Of a stretch of DNA of 29,452 bases, positions 8,234 to 16,224 are shown piece after piece. The translations under genes and the position numbers were made by a program. Each line of letters starts with the position of its first letter. Within the stretch, counting starts at the first letter, position 1. The notes beneath the pieces were generated by a model, which ran no database searches, had not been told where the DNA came from, and saw nothing but the letters and a program-made list of their open reading frames with translations. Source of the DNA: Chloroflexota bacterium (GTDB lineage Bacteria > Chloroflexota > Anaerolineae > J102); assembly GCA_024276255.1 (NCBI GenBank), contig JAJRXO010000126.1, positions 1 through 29,452 on the forward strand, written 5' to 3'.

Positions 8234-8252
8234 TTCATATTCCGAGTATGAA
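8234..8252. promoter_or_regulatory. Dyad ttcata-n7-tatgaa upstream of the dehydratase gene
   Basis: The arms 8234-8239 and 8247-8252 are perfect 6-bp inverted repeats with a 7-bp spacer, in the 133-bp gap before the dehydratase. The size fits a dimeric regulator operator. No confident promoter accompanies it. Confidence 0.3.
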
Positions 8253-8295
8253 CGCGGGCGATGAAACGTAGCAGGTCATGCATTTTTGTGGCAGC

Positions 8296-9438
8296 TTATC
8301 GCCGCCGGTGACGACGCCGGGTTGCCCTGGGACGAGATGGCTCCTCACCGGCCCCGGTCAGGCGTAGGGGCGGAATCTGCTCTGGTGGCAGCGCTGGCGG
8401 TTCCCACTGACGCACGGCTGCCAACATGGCATCGATACTTTCGGCCGGCATGCCTGGTGAGATGCCCCCTCCCAGAGACAAGATCAGTCCACCCCCTGGG
8501 GCTGCCCGATCCAGACAGTTCTTTGCCCACTCATATACGACTTCTGGCGGCTGTCGTGTCGCGATGTGCAAGGGAGGGATGTTGCCCATGAGGGCAATGC
8601 GGTTGCCGATGACCTTCTTTGTTTCCAGAAGATCCACGTCATACGTAAAATTGAGGACATCAAAACCAGCGCGGGTAAAAGCGGGAAAGAGATGGGCGCA
8701 GGGGGTGTCATTGTGATATACCCGGATCAGTCCTTCGAATTCGCCAAAAATGCGCTGCAGACAGGGCTCGACGAATTCCTCATAATGCTGCAATGACACC
8801 ATGCCGACAATGTCGTCAAGCAACATGATTCCCTCTGGCTCGTGCAGGATATCCAGCTGGGCATGCAGGAACTGGATCAGGGTGGTGGTAATTTTTTCCA
8901 CGATGCGATGAATGAGATCGGGATGTTGTACGATGCCCGTCATCAGGCTGTTGATGCCCATGATCCAACCGGCAGTCACCATGGGGCCACGCGCACATAC
9001 CATTTTGATACCCCCGCCCTCAGCCCGCAATCTTTCTTCGGCATAGCGATACAGCCGATAGACCAGGGGCATGAGCCCATCTTCATACACATTGGGCAGG
9101 GGCGCCTCGGCCCAATGTTCCAATGATGTGGTAACCGGCTCCAGGGCCGGGGGACTGTCGTCGTGCCAGTGGATGCGGACGCCGAATGCGGATGGTTCGA
9201 CCGCCATACCATACTCGACCCAAAAGCCCGGGATCCAAACTACGCCGGGAAATCGTGTAAGCAGGGCGCGCTGAATATCGAACCAGGTCTCGGGAAAAAG
9301 GTAATAATCCTTGGTGTTGATGCCGGCATAACCGGCCAACCAGGGACTGTCGACTATCAGTGCCAAAGGTGGTTTGGCGGGTTCGCCCAGGCGGGCCGCA
9401 AGTTTGAAGTCTTGCCAAAGAGTTGTATTGTTCATCAT
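8296..9438 (-). CDS. URO-D-family protein without the zinc-ligand motif
   Basis: A 380-residue protein with the uroporphyrinogen-decarboxylase fold pattern: a central DDIVGMVSLQHYEEFVEP helix, a RVYHNDTP strand at about 239-246, and a GLILSLGGGISPGMP loop at 317-331. In MtaA-type methyltransferases the equivalent sites are H-x-C and a later Cys; here they read H242-N-D244 and Gly, so a zinc thiolate site is absent. Haem synthesis is unlikely, since no other tetrapyrrole gene is near and the protein sits among sugar-acid genes. It may act on a substrate without cobamide, or bind a different metal. The C-terminus is an Arg-rich tail (ATRRRHRRR). Two adjacent ATGs start the gene (9438 and 9435) with no clear SD. 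Confidence 0.8.
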   Translation of the reverse strand: MMNNTTLWQDFKLAARLGEPAKPPLALIVDSPWLAGYAGINTKDYYLFPETWFDIQRALLTRFPGVVWIPGFWVEYGMAVEPSAFGVRIHWHDDSPPALEPVTTSLEHWAEAPLPNVYEDGLMPLVYRLYRYAEERLRAEGGGIKMVCARGPMVTAGWIMGINSLMTGIVQHPDLIHRIVEKITTTLIQFLHAQLDILHEPEGIMLLDDIVGMVSLQHYEEFVEPCLQRIFGEFEGLIRVYHNDTPCAHLFPAFTRAGFDVLNFTYDVDLLETKKVIGNRIALMGNIPPLHIATRQPPEVVYEWAKNCLDRAAPGGGLILSLGGGISPGMPAESIDAMLAAVRQWEPPALPPEQIPPLRLTGAGEEPSRPRATRRRHRRR

Positions 9439-9481
9439 AATTAGGGGGTGTGAAAAGACAAGAAGTGAGTGGGGGGCTCAT

Positions 9482-10294
9482 CTAGAGTTGGGTATAGGCG
9501 GCGATGATGTGCTGTAGAAATTGCTTTTGATTCATCTGCCAATATGTACTGGAAAAGATTTCCACCTCGTAGAAGCCGCCAAAGCCTGCGGCCTGGATGG
9601 CCCGGCAAATGGCCGCCAGGGGAATGCAACCCTCTCCCATCAGGCCCCGATCGTTCAGCATATCCGTCGTGGGTACCTTCCAATCGCTGAGGTGCACTGC
9701 AAATAGACGCCCCAGGCGGCCGCAGCGGGCGATCTCATCATACAGATGGGGATCCCACCAGACGTGATACACGTCCAGCACCACGCCGACCTGAGGCGAG
9801 CCCAGACGTTGGGCCATATCGATGGCTTGAGCGAGCGTGTTGACGGCCGAGCGATCGGCCGCATACATCGGGTGTAGGGCTTCGATGCCCAGGCGCACGC
9901 CACAGGACTCGGCATGGGGCAGGATGGCGGCGATGCCGGTCTCGATTTGTTGCCGTGAGAGCTCCAGCGGCTGGCCTGGGGTGGCGCCGCACACCAGCAC
10001 CAACAAGGGGGCACCCAGGGCTGCGGCCTCGTCGATGGCCGTCAGGTTGCCATCGATAGCCTGCCTCCGTTCGGCCGCCGTGTGGCTCGTGAAAAAGCCG
10101 GCCCGACACAGGGACACTACCTGCAAGCCCGCATTCCCGATGCGTTCACCCGCGCGCCGTACATCCTGCCCGGCCAGCGCCTGGCGCCACACTGAGATGC
10201 CACCGATGCCGGCGCGACTGTATTGCTCGATCGCCACATCCAGCGACCATGGGCGAGTGGTGATAGTGTGTATGCAGAGTCGGGAAAGATCCAT
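9482..10294 (-). CDS. Sugar phosphate isomerase/epimerase-like TIM-barrel protein
   Basis: A 270-residue protein of the xylose-isomerase-like TIM barrel (AP endonuclease 2) family. Metal-ligand strands are recognisable: Glu in GIEALHPMY, Asp in LDVYHVWWDP, His in VHLSDW and Glu in YEVEIF. Such enzymes isomerise or epimerise keto-sugars or dehydrate inosose, and are usual partners of Gfo/Idh/MocA dehydrogenases. The frame is open to 10651 through the upstream gene, but ATG 10294 is the fitting start: it lies 1 nt beyond the stop of the preceding Gfo/Idh gene and begins at the first barrel strand. Tight coupling suggests the two act in sequence on one substrate, perhaps oxidation to a keto intermediate followed by isomerisation. 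Confidence 0.85.
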   Translation of the reverse strand: MDLSRLCIHTITTRPWSLDVAIEQYSRAGIGGISVWRQALAGQDVRRAGERIGNAGLQVVSLCRAGFFTSHTAAERRQAIDGNLTAIDEAAALGAPLLVLVCGATPGQPLELSRQQIETGIAAILPHAESCGVRLGIEALHPMYAADRSAVNTLAQAIDMAQRLGSPQVGVVLDVYHVWWDPHLYDEIARCGRLGRLFAVHLSDWKVPTTDMLNDRGLMGEGCIPLAAICRAIQAAGFGGFYEVEIFSSTYWQMNQKQFLQHIIAAYTQL

Positions 10295-10295
10295 G

Positions 10296-11369
10296 TCAGG
10301 AAATGTGCATGGCCATGTTCTGAGCCTGGATGGCCAATTCGATGGCTTTGAAGGCGTGTGCTTGCGGCTGGGCCTGCTCGCTGCGCTGCAGGCAGTCGAG
10401 AATGAGCTGTCCGAAAAAGGGAAAGCCCACTTGGCCATGCAGGGCGAAATGCTGCATGCCCTGGTGATTGACGAGATACAGGTGGTCGCCGCTCTCCTCG
10501 CGAGCGATGTCGATGTACTTGCGCAGCTCAATGGTGCCATCGCTGCCCATGATAAACGTGCGTCCATCGCCCCACACGGGCAGCCCGTCAGGCGTGAACC
10601 AGTCCACCCGGAAATACATGGTGGCTCCGTTGTCGGCCAGTAGCGTGGCATCGCCGAAATCCTGAAAGCCAGGGTATTGCGGATGTCGATAATTGGCTAT
10701 CTTGCTGTGCAGTACCCTGGCATCCTGCGCGCCGGCATAAAACAGAAACTGTTCGATCTGATGACTGCCGATGTCGCAGAGGATGCCGCCGTAGCGGCCG
10801 GGGTCGAAGAACCAGGCCGGACGCGATGGCAGATTGGCGCGATGCGGCGCCAGATTGACTACCTGCAGCACCCGGCCGATGGCCCCCTGCTGGATGAGAT
10901 CGCCGGCAAATACGGCGGATTCGACATGCAGGCGCTCAGAATAATAGACGGCGTATTTGCGGGCCGTCGCCGCCACCCTGGCGCGTGCCAGTGCCAGCTG
11001 TTCCAGCGTGGTGAGGGGAGGTTTGTCGGCAAAGAAATCCTTGCCTGCATCCATGACCCTCAGGCCAATGCTGCAACGGTCGGCAGGCACAGCAGCACAT
11101 GCCACCAGGTGGACGGTGGGATCATCAAGCACCTGGGCTTCGCTGTTGGCGGCCCGGGCCTGGGGAAAACGTCGGCGGAATGCGGCAACTTTGATCGGAT
11201 CGGGGTCGTAGACCCAGGCCAGCTCGGCGCCGGCTTCGATGAGCCCGTTGCACATGCCGTAGATGTGACCGTGATCCAGACCCACGGCGGCAAAGCGGAA
11301 TTCACCGGCATCTACCACCGGATTGGGTTTGCCCTGCGGGGCATACATCATGCCATCTGCTCGCTGCAT
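10296..11369 (-). CDS. Gfo/Idh/MocA-family oxidoreductase
   Basis: A 357-residue NAD(P)-dependent dehydrogenase. The N-terminal Rossmann strand is RFAAVGLDHGHIYG, unusual because GxGxxG reads GLDHGH. The cofactor/catalytic loop reads ADKPP in place of the usual EKP, and the C-terminal catalytic segment is CDIGSHQIEQF. Family members oxidise or reduce a hydroxyl of sugars, inositols or sugar acids. Three starts are possible: 11390 (no SD), 11369 (AGGA 8 nt upstream; chosen) and 11351. It lies 1 nt before the TIM-barrel gene and 54 nt after the second Gfo/Idh gene. The altered dinucleotide motif may mean a different cofactor preference. Confidence 0.87.
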   Translation of the reverse strand: MQRADGMMYAPQGKPNPVVDAGEFRFAAVGLDHGHIYGMCNGLIEAGAELAWVYDPDPIKVAAFRRRFPQARAANSEAQVLDDPTVHLVACAAVPADRCSIGLRVMDAGKDFFADKPPLTTLEQLALARARVAATARKYAVYYSERLHVESAVFAGDLIQQGAIGRVLQVVNLAPHRANLPSRPAWFFDPGRYGGILCDIGSHQIEQFLFYAGAQDARVLHSKIANYRHPQYPGFQDFGDATLLADNGATMYFRVDWFTPDGLPVWGDGRTFIMGSDGTIELRKYIDIAREESGDHLYLVNHQGMQHFALHGQVGFPFFGQLILDCLQRSEQAQPQAHAFKAIELAIQAQNMAMHIS

Positions 11370-11423
11370 GGGATTGATCCTGCAATTCATGTTGAATTAG
11401 CTGTAGGCAAGAACGCCGTTGCG

Positions 11424-12578
11424 CTACTGATAATCAGAGCCAAATGAAATCTGATCGTCGGCGAAGCCTTCGACGGTGTGGGTTTTTTCGTGAAAGTGTG
11501 GCGCGTGGGTCAGGACGCCTTCCCGGGAGTAGAAGGGGGAGGTGGAAGGTAGAGGGAGGCGCACGATCTCGCCGGTAAACCCCGATTGGTAGATGGCTGT
11601 TACCAGTTCGATCGTGTTGCGGCCCTGCACACCGTCGATCAGTAGGCCGGCTTTGCCCTCCACGGCGGCCAGCATGTTCTCGATTTGCCCAGCATGCCCC
11701 TCCCTGGGGACTTCTGGCAGTCCCTGGAAAAAGCGATCGATCTCGGCTTCTGTCTCGGGGTCGGGATCAGGAAAGCCGTTGGGGCGCTGTTTGTGGGCAT
11801 GGACCTGCCAGGGCACGGAAACGCCTGCCCGTTCGCCCTGAAAAGTGAAGCGCTGCAGCTCACCGTGGTGCACCAGCGAAGCCGTGATCTGGCCCAGGCG
11901 ACCGTCCTCATAGCGCAGCACAGCCGTGGAAAAGTCCTCCACCTGCGAGTTTTCGTGGTTCAGGTTGGTGACCACGGCGTGCACGGTCTGCGGCATGCCC
12001 ATCATCCACTGGAAGAGGTCGATGTGATGAACGGCATGGTTGAGCGTACAGCCGCCGCCTTCCTTCTCCCAGGTGCCTCGCCACCATAGGTCGTAGTAGT
12101 GGCTGCCCCGCCACCAGAAGGAGTCGACCATGCCATACAGGATGCGGCCGACAATGCCGCTATCGAGAACCTGCTTGAGTTTCTTCAGAGGGCTACGAAA
12201 GCGATTTTGCGCCACCACGGAGAGAAGTTTGTTGCTGTGTCGCTGCGCTTCCAGGATGCGGTCGCACTGGGCCAGGGTGGGAGCCATGGGTTTTTCCAGC
12301 AACACGTGTACACCAGCCTGTAGCAGATCGATTGCAGCCTGGGCGTGGGCGTATGGCGGCAGACAGATCGCAGCCAGGTCTATGCGTTGGTCGGCGAGCA
12401 AGTCCTGCCACGAACTATAGATGGCAGCGTCAAGCTGGAACTGCTCGGCTTTTTGCGCCGCGCGCTCAGGCGTGCGGTTGACCAGCGCCGTGATACGGCA
12501 ACGGTCAGGGAATTGCATGAATCCCCGGATGTGAGCCGGGGCGACAGCCCCGGTACCAATGATAGCGACTCGAAGCAT
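11424..12578 (-). CDS. Gfo/Idh/MocA-family oxidoreductase, EKP type
   Basis: A 384-residue dehydrogenase with the standard motifs: Rossmann loop G8-T-G-A-V-A at the N-terminus, LLEKPMAP near 90-97 (the Lys is catalytic) and GGGCTLNHAVHHIDLF near 196-211 with the catalytic His. The C-terminal domain binds the sugar and forms the oligomer interface. It is not closely similar to the neighbouring Gfo/Idh protein, so two successive redox steps, or an oxidation/reduction pair as in some glycoside- or epimer-processing routes, are plausible. It starts 78 nt after the NCS1 transporter stop, without a clear SD or promoter. Confidence 0.92.
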   Translation of the reverse strand: MLRVAIIGTGAVAPAHIRGFMQFPDRCRITALVNRTPERAAQKAEQFQLDAAIYSSWQDLLADQRIDLAAICLPPYAHAQAAIDLLQAGVHVLLEKPMAPTLAQCDRILEAQRHSNKLLSVVAQNRFRSPLKKLKQVLDSGIVGRILYGMVDSFWWRGSHYYDLWWRGTWEKEGGGCTLNHAVHHIDLFQWMMGMPQTVHAVVTNLNHENSQVEDFSTAVLRYEDGRLGQITASLVHHGELQRFTFQGERAGVSVPWQVHAHKQRPNGFPDPDPETEAEIDRFFQGLPEVPREGHAGQIENMLAAVEGKAGLLIDGVQGRNTIELVTAIYQSGFTGEIVRLPLPSTSPFYSREGVLTHAPHFHEKTHTVEGFADDQISFGSDYQ

Positions 12579-12656
12579 GGTTTGTTTGCTTATTGATGGT
12601 GAGGATGTGTGGGCGCAAACGAATGAAAACCCGGTCCGTCTGCGTCCGTTTACAGT

Positions 12657-13877
12657 CTATTTGCCAGATATTTTCTTGCGGATTTGCCTTCTTGCCCGGG
12701 TTCCCGACGCACCAGCTGCCAGTGACCATGCCACGGTGATGATCATCGCCACAAGCAACCCTACCAGGGGGGCAACGGGCTGGCCCCACAGCGTCAGCAG
12801 CACAGCCACGAGCGAGCCGGGAGCCCACGTCCACGCAGGGATGCCATATGGCGCTTTACCGTGCCGGCGACGGGACGACTCCACGGCCAGGGGCACGATC
12901 AGGGGCGGCAGCATGGCGGCTAACAGAGCCAGCCAGCTTCCCAGCCATAGGTCAAAACGAAGGAGTGCTAGCATGTAGGCGATGGTGGTAATCAACACCA
13001 TGCCGCTGCGTTCGGGGATATTGAGCGCGGCGCGCAGGCCAGGCGCGCCCGAGTAAAGTGTGGTGAACGTGGGGGCCAGAATGGAGAGAAAAAGCAACAA
13101 ATTGCCAATGCCCAAGGCCCTGTGAGAGGCCAGTAGTGCCACAAGGTCGGCCTCACCCGTGCCCCGATAGATGCTGGCGCCGGCCAGCATCAGGAGCAGC
13201 ACAGGCAGCACCAGCAGATTGATCAGCAGGAACAGATCCTGGCGGCGACGCAGGCCACAGGTGAAGTCGGGCGCCCGCACACTGAAGACAGAGACATAGC
13301 CCACCAGCACAGCCACATCGCTGATAAGAAAGAGGGGATTGCCGAGGTCCAGGCTGATGGGCGTGGTGCGCGCGGCCAGGCGACTTACCAGCAAACCCGC
13401 CAGTAGCAGCACCGAGAGGGTTGCCAGTGCGGCCAACCTGTTCCAGCTACGGATGCCGCGCAATGAGAGAATGAGCACGGGCAGGGCAATACCCAGCGCC
13501 GCCAGCCATAGCGGGAGTCCCAGCAGGCGTCCCAGGGCGGCACCTCCCAGGGCCATGTTGAAACCCGACCAGCCGATCATACCCAGGGCGATCACCCCGC
13601 CTACGATGCGCTGCATGCCCGGCCCAAAGTAAATGGGCGTGACCTGCGTGAGGGTACGACCGTCGCCGTGCGGCGGCTGCAGGCCCAGCAGGCCCTGGAA
13701 CCAGAGGATGGCAAACATCAGGGCATAGGCAAAGAGGATCGCCAGCAGCGGCACGGCCCCGCCGTGACGTCGCGTGATCAGGGCCCCGATCAGCAGGGAA
13801 CCTGGTGAGGTCCCGATGCCCAGCCATGCGCCGGAGACCTGCCACCAGCGTCGTTCTGCCACCGTGTATGCGCTCAT
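12657..13877 (-). CDS. NCS1-type permease (cytosine permease-like)
   Basis: A 406-residue protein with about 11-12 hydrophobic segments. Several segments resemble nucleobase:cation symporters of the CodB type: GAWLGIGTSPGS in the first helix, GGVIALGMIGWSGF in the middle, YVSVFSVRAPDFTCG where the family has an ADF signature, and LAAMLPPLIVPLAVE like the family's SAAIPPVGGVIIADY. NCS1 proteins import nucleobases, hydantoins, thiamine precursors and similar small cyclic compounds with Na+ or H+. Lying 9 nt after a cupin and an NMT1-type ABC importer, it may be a second route for the same or a related substrate. An APC-fold transporter of another family remains possible. Confidence 0.7.
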   Translation of the reverse strand: MSAYTVAERRWWQVSGAWLGIGTSPGSLLIGALITRRHGGAVPLLAILFAYALMFAILWFQGLLGLQPPHGDGRTLTQVTPIYFGPGMQRIVGGVIALGMIGWSGFNMALGGAALGRLLGLPLWLAALGIALPVLILSLRGIRSWNRLAALATLSVLLLAGLLVSRLAARTTPISLDLGNPLFLISDVAVLVGYVSVFSVRAPDFTCGLRRRQDLFLLINLLVLPVLLLMLAGASIYRGTGEADLVALLASHRALGIGNLLLFLSILAPTFTTLYSGAPGLRAALNIPERSGMVLITTIAYMLALLRFDLWLGSWLALLAAMLPPLIVPLAVESSRRRHGKAPYGIPAWTWAPGSLVAVLLTLWGQPVAPLVGLLVAMIITVAWSLAAGASGTRARRQIRKKISGK

Positions 13878-13886
13878 GAATGGGCG

Positions 13887-14228
13887 TCAGTCAAACCATT
13901 CGTCGGCAGGGTTGAAGGCCGGAATGGCGGTGATGGCCACGCGTAGCTGGCCCACGGCCCGGTGCCGGCAGCCAGGTTTGATAAGGATGGCCGAAAAAGG
14001 TCGCACCGGAACGCGCTCACCGTCCAGTTCCATGATGCCTTCGCCCGCTAAGATCAAATAGAGCTCAGTGGTTTCCTTGTGATAATGTACCCGTGCATCT
14101 TCCTGCACGTTTAGCAGATGCAGGCTGGCCCGCTGTTCCGCATCCTGCGTAAAGGCGCGGCGGGTGATGCCGCAGGGGCAGGTGATAGGGTCGAGGGCAT
14201 CCAGTTGTGCAAGGAGATAGCGAGCCAT
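13887..14228 (-). CDS. Small single-domain cupin protein
   Basis: A 113-residue cupin. Motif 1 is HYHKETTELYLILAGEG (about 48-64), giving metal ligands His, His and Glu; motif 2 is PGCRHRAVGQL with the fourth His. This is a complete 3-His/1-Glu mononuclear metal site. Such small cupins act as isomerases, lyases or epimerases of sugars and sugar acids. KdgF, which linearises unsaturated uronates released by GH88 enzymes, is a protein of this size, so it is a candidate given the GH88 gene at 22410. However KdgF has Gln at the third ligand position, and no closer resemblance is visible. It lies 3 nt after the ATPase gene. Confidence 0.8.
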   Translation of the reverse strand: MARYLLAQLDALDPITCPCGITRRAFTQDAEQRASLHLLNVQEDARVHYHKETTELYLILAGEGIMELDGERVPVRPFSAILIKPGCRHRAVGQLRVAITAIPAFNPADEWFD

Positions 14229-14231
14229 CTT

Positions 14232-15008
14232 TCACTCCAGATGCAGCACGCCGCTGTCCTGGAAGATACCGCGGATATGACCTGTATACTCGTTGAACTC
14301 CTCTGGCAGGCGGTCCAGCCTGCGAGGGCGGGGTAAATCGATATCGATGATCTCGGCCACGCGGCCGGGGCGCGGCGTCATCACCACCACCCGGTCGGCC
14401 AGCAGCACGGCTTCGGGGATGCTGTGAGTGATCAGCAGGGCAGTCTTGCGTTTCTCCATCCACAGATGCTGAATGTCCATGGATATTTGTTCGCGTGTGA
14501 GTGCGTCGAGAGAGCCGAATGGCTCATCCATGAGCAGCAGGGGGGGATCATGCACCAGTCCGCGACAAATGGAGACGCGCTGCTTCATACCACCCGAAAG
14601 CTCGTAGGGTTTTTTATGCTCAAAGCCATCCAGCCCCACATCACGAAGCAGTTCGAGGGCCTTGGGTTCATATTCCTTGCGGTCCAGATTACGGATATCG
14701 ATCTGCAGTAGGACGTTGTCCAGCACATCTCGCCAGTCCAGCAATACTGAATCCTGGAAGATGATGCCCAGGTTAATCTGCGGTCGGTTGACCAACTTGC
14801 CGGCGATCGTGATTTCGCCCAGGGTGTAGGGGATGAGCCCGGCAATCATCTTGAGGATGGTGGTTTTGCCACAGCCACTCGGGCCGACGATCGCCACAAA
14901 CTCTGATTCGTAAATGTCAAAGTTTACTTTTTCGACGGCCAAGACAATGCCGTTCCTGGTGAGGTATTGTTTTTCGACGTTCCGTAAACGAATGAATGGT
15001 TCGGCCAT
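14232..15008 (-). CDS. ABC transporter ATPase, NitT/TauT/SsuB family
   Basis: A 258-residue cytoplasmic ATPase powering the NMT1-type importer. Walker A is GPSGCGKT (42-49), the signature is LSGGMKQR (137-144), Walker B is LLLMDE (157-162), the D-loop is GSLDA and the switch His is in LLITHS. LIPYTLGEITIAG and the SRGLVHDP-like region match taurine/nitrate/sulfonate-type ATPases. The frame runs up to 15074, but ATG 15008 is chosen because it starts directly before the first conserved strand (FIRLRNVEKQY); the SD is weak. A hairpin (15061-15090) separates it from the binding-protein gene. Confidence 0.92.
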   Translation of the reverse strand: MAEPFIRLRNVEKQYLTRNGIVLAVEKVNFDIYESEFVAIVGPSGCGKTTILKMIAGLIPYTLGEITIAGKLVNRPQINLGIIFQDSVLLDWRDVLDNVLLQIDIRNLDRKEYEPKALELLRDVGLDGFEHKKPYELSGGMKQRVSICRGLVHDPPLLLMDEPFGSLDALTREQISMDIQHLWMEKRKTALLITHSIPEAVLLADRVVVMTPRPGRVAEIIDIDLPRPRRLDRLPEEFNEYTGHIRGIFQDSGVLHLE

Positions 15009-15060
15009 GGATGGGGTTCTCGCTGGGGGATGAGAGGGGTTACGGAATTGAGAGCAGGCG

Positions 15061-15090
15061 TGGGGGCGCCGCAATGAGGTGGCGCCCCCA
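15061..15090 (-). terminator. Strong intercistronic stem-loop between NMT1-type binding protein and ATPase
   Basis: Perfect 10-bp arms tgggggcgcc (15061-15070) and ggcgccccca (15081-15090) enclose a 10-nt loop, 12 nt after the binding-protein stop. There is no strong U-run, so partial termination or 3'-end protection of the binding-protein mRNA is more likely than full termination. The placement parallels the hairpin at 4800-4851. Confidence 0.75.
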
Positions 15091-15101
15091 GCTGCCTGGC
15101 C

Positions 15102-16136
15102 TTACTTCTCGGGCATGTAGGGCGGTTCGGAGATGAAATCGTTGGTGAAAAAGACGTTCACATCCTTTTCGGGCTTGAAGCTGGCGTATTTCTGCAGCAG
15201 TTCCTGGGTGGCCAGCCAGTCTTCTGTGGCCGACCAGCCGATGGGCTTACCCTCAGAATTGGGCGTGTGCAGCAGGGTCAGAGATCCCTTGATCTCTGCC
15301 AGCGACAGCGGCACATCGAAGCCGCGGTCAGCCGCGTGCTTGGCGAAGATCTCGGCTGCCTCTTCGGGATGCTCGGCAGTGTAGGCCCAGGCCCGCTGTG
15401 AAGCGCGTACGAACTTCTTGACAAGCTCAGGGTTCTCTTTGGCCCAGAAGTTGTTGACGATGATGGCGCTGGAAAGCGTATTCACGTTACATACTTCGGT
15501 CAGCTGCTTCCACTCGATATCGATGCCGGTGTTCTTCTCGATGCGCAGTGGCTGATCGACGAAGTATCCGAGGAATGTATCTGACGTGCCTTCCAACATC
15601 GCCACTTCTTTGGCCTGCGGATTTGAAACCTGCACCAGCTCGACATCGTCCAGGGTCATGCCGTTTTTGCCCAGACATGCTTCGAAGATGGACATGGAGG
15701 CATCGCCGGCGGTGACAGCCACCTTGGCGCCCCTCAGTTCATCGATGTTGGTGGGGCGTGGGCGATCGGCACGATAGATGAAGGACATGGGACTGGATTG
15801 GAATATGACGGCCACAGCCTTTACAGGTACACCTGCCGAGACACCTCGCATCATGGTGGCCGAGTCGGCATAGCCAATCACGTTGTTGCCATTGCCAACC
15901 AGCTTGACCGTCGTGCCGGAGCCGCTCCCTTCGAGAATGGTGACATCAAGGCCTTCGTCAGCGTAAAAGCCTTTATCTACTCCCAAAAAGAAGGGCGCGT
16001 GTTCGCCGTAAAGCGTCCAGTTTAGGCGGAATTCAATGGGGACGGGGCCGGATTCAGGCGGGGCGGCCGGCTTGGCGCAGGCTGCCAGGGCCGTGGCCAG
16101 CATAATCAACAAAACCAGAACGATGGTCTTCTTCAT
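15102..16136 (-). CDS. NMT1/THI5-like substrate-binding lipoprotein (NitT/TauT-type ABC importer)
   Basis: A 344-residue secreted lipoprotein with a short signal peptide and lipobox L17-A-A-C20. The mature part has the NMT1/SsuA pattern: EFRLNWTLYGEHAPFFLGVDKGFYADEGLDV, then GSGSGTTVKLVGNGNNVIGYADS, the ligand-site region, and LRGAKVAVTAGDAS. Family ligands include HMP and other pyrimidine thiamine precursors, riboflavin-like compounds, taurine, sulfonates and aromatic acids. The start is firm, with CAGGAGG 6 nt before ATG. Permease (before) and ATPase (after) are in the same operon, so the importer is complete. The coupling with two enolase-superfamily genes suggests a carboxylate ligand rather than a vitamin precursor. 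That is inferred. Confidence 0.93.
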   Translation of the reverse strand: MKKTIVLVLLIMLATALAACAKPAAPPESGPVPIEFRLNWTLYGEHAPFFLGVDKGFYADEGLDVTILEGSGSGTTVKLVGNGNNVIGYADSATMMRGVSAGVPVKAVAVIFQSSPMSFIYRADRPRPTNIDELRGAKVAVTAGDASMSIFEACLGKNGMTLDDVELVQVSNPQAKEVAMLEGTSDTFLGYFVDQPLRIEKNTGIDIEWKQLTEVCNVNTLSSAIIVNNFWAKENPELVKKFVRASQRAWAYTAEHPEEAAEIFAKHAADRGFDVPLSLAEIKGSLTLLHTPNSEGKPIGWSATEDWLATQELLQKYASFKPEKDVNVFFTNDFISEPPYMPEK

Positions 16137-16224
16137 GGGGTCCTCCTGTAAACGATACGTGAGTGAACGGCGGAATAGGGTGATTGGATATTAAACGGCC
16201 TCGGAAAAACATTTGAATATGGCA

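Noticed and set aside
8296..9438. Calling the URO-D-like protein HemE (haem synthesis)
   Set aside because: No tetrapyrrole genes are nearby, the protein is among sugar-acid genes and the sequence is far from typical HemE.
9482..10651. A 389-residue reading of the TIM-barrel protein
   Set aside because: The extension runs antiphase through the upstream Gfo/Idh gene; the barrel begins at 10294.
10677..11447. A 256-codon plus-strand frame opposite the Gfo/Idh gene
   Set aside because: It is antisense to a clear dehydrogenase gene with conserved motifs; long antisense frames are expected at this GC content.
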